The notes under the pieces are model-generated. The model made no database searches, was not told where the DNA came from, and saw only the letters and a program-made list of their open reading frames with translations. A stretch of 64,000 nucleotides of DNA, from assembly GCA_020053735.1 (NCBI GenBank), contig JAGVMP010000011.1:186001-250000 (forward strand). The letters run 5' to 3'. The DNA is from Pseudomonadota bacterium. GTDB taxonomy: Bacteria; Pseudomonadota; Gammaproteobacteria; Burkholderiales; Methylophilaceae. How positions within the stretch are numbered: position 1 is the first letter of the stretch; each line of letters opens with the position of its first letter. Below, piece by piece: positions 59,889 through 64,000 of this stretch. The translations under genes and the position numbers were made by a program.

Positions 59889-62681
59889 TTAACCTGTATT
59901 CCTTAAACCAGCAGCTATCCCATTAATAGTTAGCTGTATCGCCAGCTTCAGTTTTTCATCTGTTTCGCCACCACGATAGCGTTTAATCAGCTCAACTTGC
60001 AAATGATTCAGGGGATCTAAATACGGTAGGCGATTACGAATAGAATATGCAAGCGTTGGGTTGCTAGTTAAGCGCTCACTACAGCCCTGCAGCAAATTTA
60101 AGGTCTGAGTCGTCAGCGCATACTCTGTCTCAATACGACTAAAAATGGTTTCTCTTAGCTGCTTATCTGTCACTAAATGCGCGTAATTCCGCGCCACCAC
60201 TAAATCTGTTTTTGCTAACACCATATCGACGTTAGCGATTAAGGTTTTAAACAATGGCCAAAAAGCTAGCATCTCTTGCAGAGTTTTGAGTCGGCTTTCG
60301 TAGAGGCTTTCATCCGCATACAAATAATGATGAATTGCGCTTCCCAAACCATACCAGCCTGGTAGCAACAATCGACACTGTCCCCATGAAAAGCCCCATG
60401 GAATCGCACGTAAATCTTCAATAAGACGCGTAGATTTTCTAGCGGCAGGCCTGCTACCGATATTGAGTTCAGCAATTTCAGAAATGGGTGTTGCACTAAA
60501 GAAATAGTCCGCAAACCCTGGTGTTTCGTAAACTAAACTGCGATAACTGGTCATTGCTGTGGTGGATAAATCTTCCATCACCGCCTCAAAGGCACGCCTT
60601 TTTGATATGCTCAATGTCGTTTCTGGCAATAGTGTGGCATCAATGGTGGCGGCAATCAGCGTTTCTAAATGTTGCCGCCCTACCTTAGGGTCGGCATATT
60701 TATTCGCGATAATTTCGCCTTGCTCTGTTAAGCGGATTTGTCCGTCTACCGTGCCATTAGGTTGCGCCATGATAGCTTGATAGGTTGGTCCACCACCACG
60801 GCCAACCGTGCCGCCACGCCCATGAAATAATCGTAACTTAATTTTAGCTTGATTAAATAGCTCAACCAACGATACCTCAGCTTTATACAGCTCCCAATTA
60901 GAAGTTAGAAAGCCGCCATCTTTGTTGCTATCTGAATAACCCAGCATGATTTCTTGCTCGTTACCTTGATTACGTAACACGTAGCGAATACCTAGCAGAC
61001 TTAACCATTGACCCATAATCATAGGGGCGTTGCGCAAATCGGCAATTGTTTCGAATAAGGGCACGATATTTAGCGCAAGCTGAATTTTTTGTGAGCCCCA
61101 AACGCCTTTCAGTAAACCTGTTTCTTTTTGTAACAACGCCACTTCTAATAAGTCAGAGAGTGTTTCAGTGTGCGAAATAATATATTGCTTCACTGTGCGG
61201 CTACCAAATTTTTTCTTAATTTCGCGCGCTTTATTCAGCACATCAATCTCACTGTGTACAAATTCAGAGTATTGTTGATATGGCGAGAATAAAAGACGTG
61301 GCTGCTTTAATTCATCTAGTAGAGTCTGAATTTTTTCTTCTTCAGTAAGCTCATCGTACTCAAAATCATAACCTGCTTTATTAAAAAGCTCTTTAATCAC
61401 GGCCTCATGCATATCGGATGATTGACGAATATCGACTGTGGCCAAGTGGAAGCCAAACGTTTCAATGGCTTTGGTCAGCTTGCCCAAGCGCGTATAAATC
61501 AGCGCCTCGCCACCAAATTCCTTCAGAGAATCCACCAACACATTTAACTGCGCCAGTAGCTCATCTGCACTAGTGTAAGGCATTGGTAAATTGCCAGAAT
61601 CGCGCAGCTCTAGCTGCGGCAATAGTTGCTTAGCAGTAGCAATTAATCTATCGTAAATACCATTTAGTGCTAACCGGTAAGGCTCATCCAACCGATGTGG
61701 TGACTGATCTAGCGACAAATTAGCTAATGCTAATACGGCTGGACTTACATTTACCAAACGGGTAGAGATTGAAAGTTCACGGCGCAGTACATCCAACTGC
61801 TTGATGTAAAACTTAAACGCGGTGGCACTTTGCATATCAACCGCTTGGGTTAATGTTGCACCGTTTACAAACGGGTTGCCATCGCGATCACCCCCTATCC
61901 AACTGCCCATATGCAAAAAACTGGGCAATTGAAATGGTTTTTCTAGCTCAGCTGCGTACTGTTTATTTAAATCACGCTCTAACTCTTGCAGAATCTCTGG
62001 AATCACATTTAAAAATGTGGCCTCGTAATAACTAAGTGCATTCTCAATTTCATTCACCACGGTGAGTTTTGAATAACGCACAATTCGCGTTTGCCACAGT
62101 GAACAAATTGCGCCTTGTATCAGCAAATCATTTTGCTCTAACTCTCGTTTTGAGATTAGATTGGCACGCTCTGCCAATAAAAAAGAGAGTTTATGCTCAA
62201 TATCTAAAATGCTTTTGCGCTGCACCTCCGTCGGGTGCGCAGTTAATACGGGAGAGACTAACGCATCTTTAAAAAATGCTTCTACCGTGGACAATGGTAA
62301 TGCTTGGCGCACAATTTCATTGACTGAATACGCAAGCATACCAGGTGCTAATTGGTCTTCATTTAAACGAGTTTGCTGACGGGCAAATAAGTCTTCTGCA
62401 ATATTCACCAAATGTTTAAAATAACTAAATGCACGCACTACCGAAATAGTTTGTTGCGGCGATAAATTCTTAAGTAGTTTTTCTAGCGCTAATGTGGCTT
62501 TTTGATCATTTTCGCGATGAAACTTAACGGCTACCTGACGAATATTTTCAATTAATTCATAAGTGGCTTGGCCATCTTTAGCCAAAATGGTTTCACCCAG
62601 CACTCTGCCTAAATAACGAATATTATTTTTTAAGCCATTGTTTTGTGTATTTAATGCCAATGAAGGTTGTGTATCACTCAT
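59889..62681 (-). CDS. ppc: Phosphoenolpyruvate carboxylase
   Basis: LTAHPTEVQRKS; HGRGGTVGRGGGPTYQAI; GYSDSNKDGG. Confidence 0.97.
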   Translation of the reverse strand: MSDTQPSLALNTQNNGLKNNIRYLGRVLGETILAKDGQATYELIENIRQVAVKFHRENDQKATLALEKLLKNLSPQQTISVVRAFSYFKHLVNIAEDLFARQQTRLNEDQLAPGMLAYSVNEIVRQALPLSTVEAFFKDALVSPVLTAHPTEVQRKSILDIEHKLSFLLAERANLISKRELEQNDLLIQGAICSLWQTRIVRYSKLTVVNEIENALSYYEATFLNVIPEILQELERDLNKQYAAELEKPFQLPSFLHMGSWIGGDRDGNPFVNGATLTQAVDMQSATAFKFYIKQLDVLRRELSISTRLVNVSPAVLALANLSLDQSPHRLDEPYRLALNGIYDRLIATAKQLLPQLELRDSGNLPMPYTSADELLAQLNVLVDSLKEFGGEALIYTRLGKLTKAIETFGFHLATVDIRQSSDMHEAVIKELFNKAGYDFEYDELTEEEKIQTLLDELKQPRLLFSPYQQYSEFVHSEIDVLNKAREIKKKFGSRTVKQYIISHTETLSDLLEVALLQKETGLLKGVWGSQKIQLALNIVPLFETIADLRNAPMIMGQWLSLLGIRYVLRNQGNEQEIMLGYSDSNKDGGFLTSNWELYKAEVSLVELFNQAKIKLRLFHGRGGTVGRGGGPTYQAIMAQPNGTVDGQIRLTEQGEIIANKYADPKVGRQHLETLIAATIDATLLPETTLSISKRRAFEAVMEDLSTTAMTSYRSLVYETPGFADYFFSATPISEIAELNIGSRPAARKSTRLIEDLRAIPWGFSWGQCRLLLPGWYGLGSAIHHYLYADESLYESRLKTLQEMLAFWPLFKTLIANVDMVLAKTDLVVARNYAHLVTDKQLRETIFSRIETEYALTTQTLNLLQGCSERLTSNPTLAYSIRNRLPYLDPLNHLQVELIKRYRGGETDEKLKLAIQLTINGIAAGLRNTG

Positions 62682-62890
62682 GGTTGTTTTATAGGGCTGT
62701 CATATCTAGTTACTATCAATATAAGCAACAATTGCACCATGCATTAACCCTAGCATGCGGCCATTTTTTATTAATTAATATCAATTTAAACAATTAGTTA
62801 TAAGAAATTAAAAAATATGCTTTTATAAACGCACGAATAATGTGCAATCTTATTTATTGTTGAGATGTTTGAGTGCAAATCCTAAGGCGT

Positions 62891-62920
62891 AAAAAAAGCA
62901 GCCTAAAGCTGCTTTTTATT
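62891..62920. terminator. Rho-independent-type hairpin
   Basis: AAAAAAAGCAGCCTAAAGCTGCTTTTTATT. Confidence 0.75.
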
Positions 62921-62961
62921 GTGATTAATGATGCACGATTTGTATATAATCAATCTAATAC

Positions 62962-62998
62962 CTCTGAAAGCCAATATCTATAAGGCTTGCAGAGCATC
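62962..62998 (-). repeat. Palindromic extragenic element (copy B)
   Basis: Reverse complement ATGCTCTGCAAGCCTTATAGATATTGGCTTTCAGAG closely matches copy A. Confidence 0.8.
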
Positions 62999-63036
62999 AT
63001 TTTTCTCTCGGTAGTGATTTAAGGCTGAAACAGGCT

Positions 63037-63585
63037 TTAAAACGCGGGTTTCACTTCTGCATCGTTATATCGCGCTACGCCATCCATAATTTCCTTGTGG
63101 GCTACATCAATGTCCACCCAGCCTTCAATTTTAACCCACTTGCCTTTATCTAAATCTTTATAGTGTTCAAAAAAGTGTGAAATCATTTCTAGGCGCCAAG
63201 GTGATACATCTTTATAAGTTTTTTGGTAGGCATACAAACCACACACTTTTTCTACTGGCACCGCCAGCAATTTTGCATCACCACCTGCTTCATCTGTCAT
63301 CTGCAACATACCCAGTGCACGACAACGCACGACAACACCTGGCAACAAAGGCACCGGCGTGATTACCAACACATCTACAGGGTCACCATCATCGGCCAAC
63401 GTATGCGGAATATAGCCATAATTACATGGGTATTGCATGGATGTACCCATGAAGCGATCAACAAAAATGGCACCGCTTTCTTTATCCACTTCGTATTTTA
63501 CGGGGTCGCCCTGCATGGGAATTTCGATAATCACGTTAAAGTCGTGTGGAAGATTTTTGCCTGATGGCACTAAATTGAGTGACAT
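63037..63585 (-). CDS. ppa: Soluble inorganic pyrophosphatase
   Basis: [60 protein letters not shown]. Confidence 0.96.
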   Translation of the reverse strand: MSLNLVPSGKNLPHDFNVIIEIPMQGDPVKYEVDKESGAIFVDRFMGTSMQYPCNYGYIPHTLADDGDPVDVLVITPVPLLPGVVVRCRALGMLQMTDEAGGDAKLLAVPVEKVCGLYAYQKTYKDVSPWRLEMISHFFEHYKDLDKGKWVKIEGWVDIDVAHKEIMDGVARYNDAEVKPAF

Positions 63586-63708
63586 AATAAATATTGCCCA
63601 GTGTTTGAAAAGTCGAGATTATAAGCCAAGACTGTTATATGTTTGTTGCTAGATTGTTGCAAATGTAATGATTTACTTAAAAGATTACGTTTACTTAAAG
63701 TACATAAA

Positions 63709-64000
63709 TCAGTGCGATTTTCGCAGTTTGCTAAACAGTGTTTTTAATGTGACCACAATAATCACTAACCCCAACCCCATTAAAGTTACCAAGCCTAAGT
63801 GATTTTTAATGATGGCTATATTGCCAAAAAAATAACCTGCCAGCACACACACCAGCACCCAAATGATGGCACCTAATGAGGCGGAACGGACAAACTTGAT
63901 GAAATGCATATTAGTCATGCCTGCCAAAAATGGCGCTACCGTGCGAATGACTGGTAAGAACAAGCAAAACAAAAAACCTTGTTGGCCGTGTTTATCGTAA
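63709..64000 (-). CDS. DedA-family membrane protein (truncated by window edge)
   Basis: C-terminal FCLFLPVIRTVAPFLAGMTNMHFIKFVRSASLGAIIWVLVCVLAGYFFGN; reading frame open to window end. Confidence 0.88.
   Translation of the reverse strand, partial: YDKHGQQGFLFCLFLPVIRTVAPFLAGMTNMHFIKFVRSASLGAIIWVLVCVLAGYFFGNIAIIKNHLGLVTLMGLGLVIIVVTLKTLFSKLRKSH

Noticed and set aside
1-64000. tRNA, rRNA and CRISPR arrays
   Set aside because: Scanned by eye; none could be supported. A tRNAscan-SE/Infernal/CRISPR search would be needed to exclude them formally.

Overview
The window is a betaproteobacterial-type chromosome segment; gene content suggests a Methylophilaceae-like methylotroph, but this is an inference. 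Most of it is ordinary core genome: argJ, cysS, ppiA/B, lpxH, nusB-ribH, phoB-phoR, bamC-dapA, rnfABCDGE-nth, secA, hppA, ppc and ppa. Three accessory or regulatory regions stand out. (1) An ~8.26 kb A+T-rich mobile element (about 23082-31337) has perfect 23-bp terminal inverted repeats. An 11-bp direct repeat (GCTTATTTAGC) flanks it, and removing one copy rebuilds a perfect Rho-independent terminator (AAAAGCCAGC-TTATTTA-GCTGGCTTTT) downstream of a molybdopterin oxidoreductase gene. It encodes a zinc-ribbon DDE-type transposase, a type III-like restriction-modification pair (mod/res), a ribbon-helix-helix regulator missed by the ORF track, an H-NS-like protein, and two unknown membrane/exported proteins. 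Both ends carry inward-facing hairpins that could insulate it from outside transcription. (2) An ECF sigma / zinc-finger anti-sigma / Cys-repeat precursor / DUF692 (MNIO) / DUF2063 cluster (49712-52683) resembles bufferin/HvfA-type metal-binding RiPP operons. (3) Several families of extragenic palindromic repeats occur, including a two-hairpin element whose two copies show compensatory stem changes. No tRNA, rRNA or CRISPR array was recognised.
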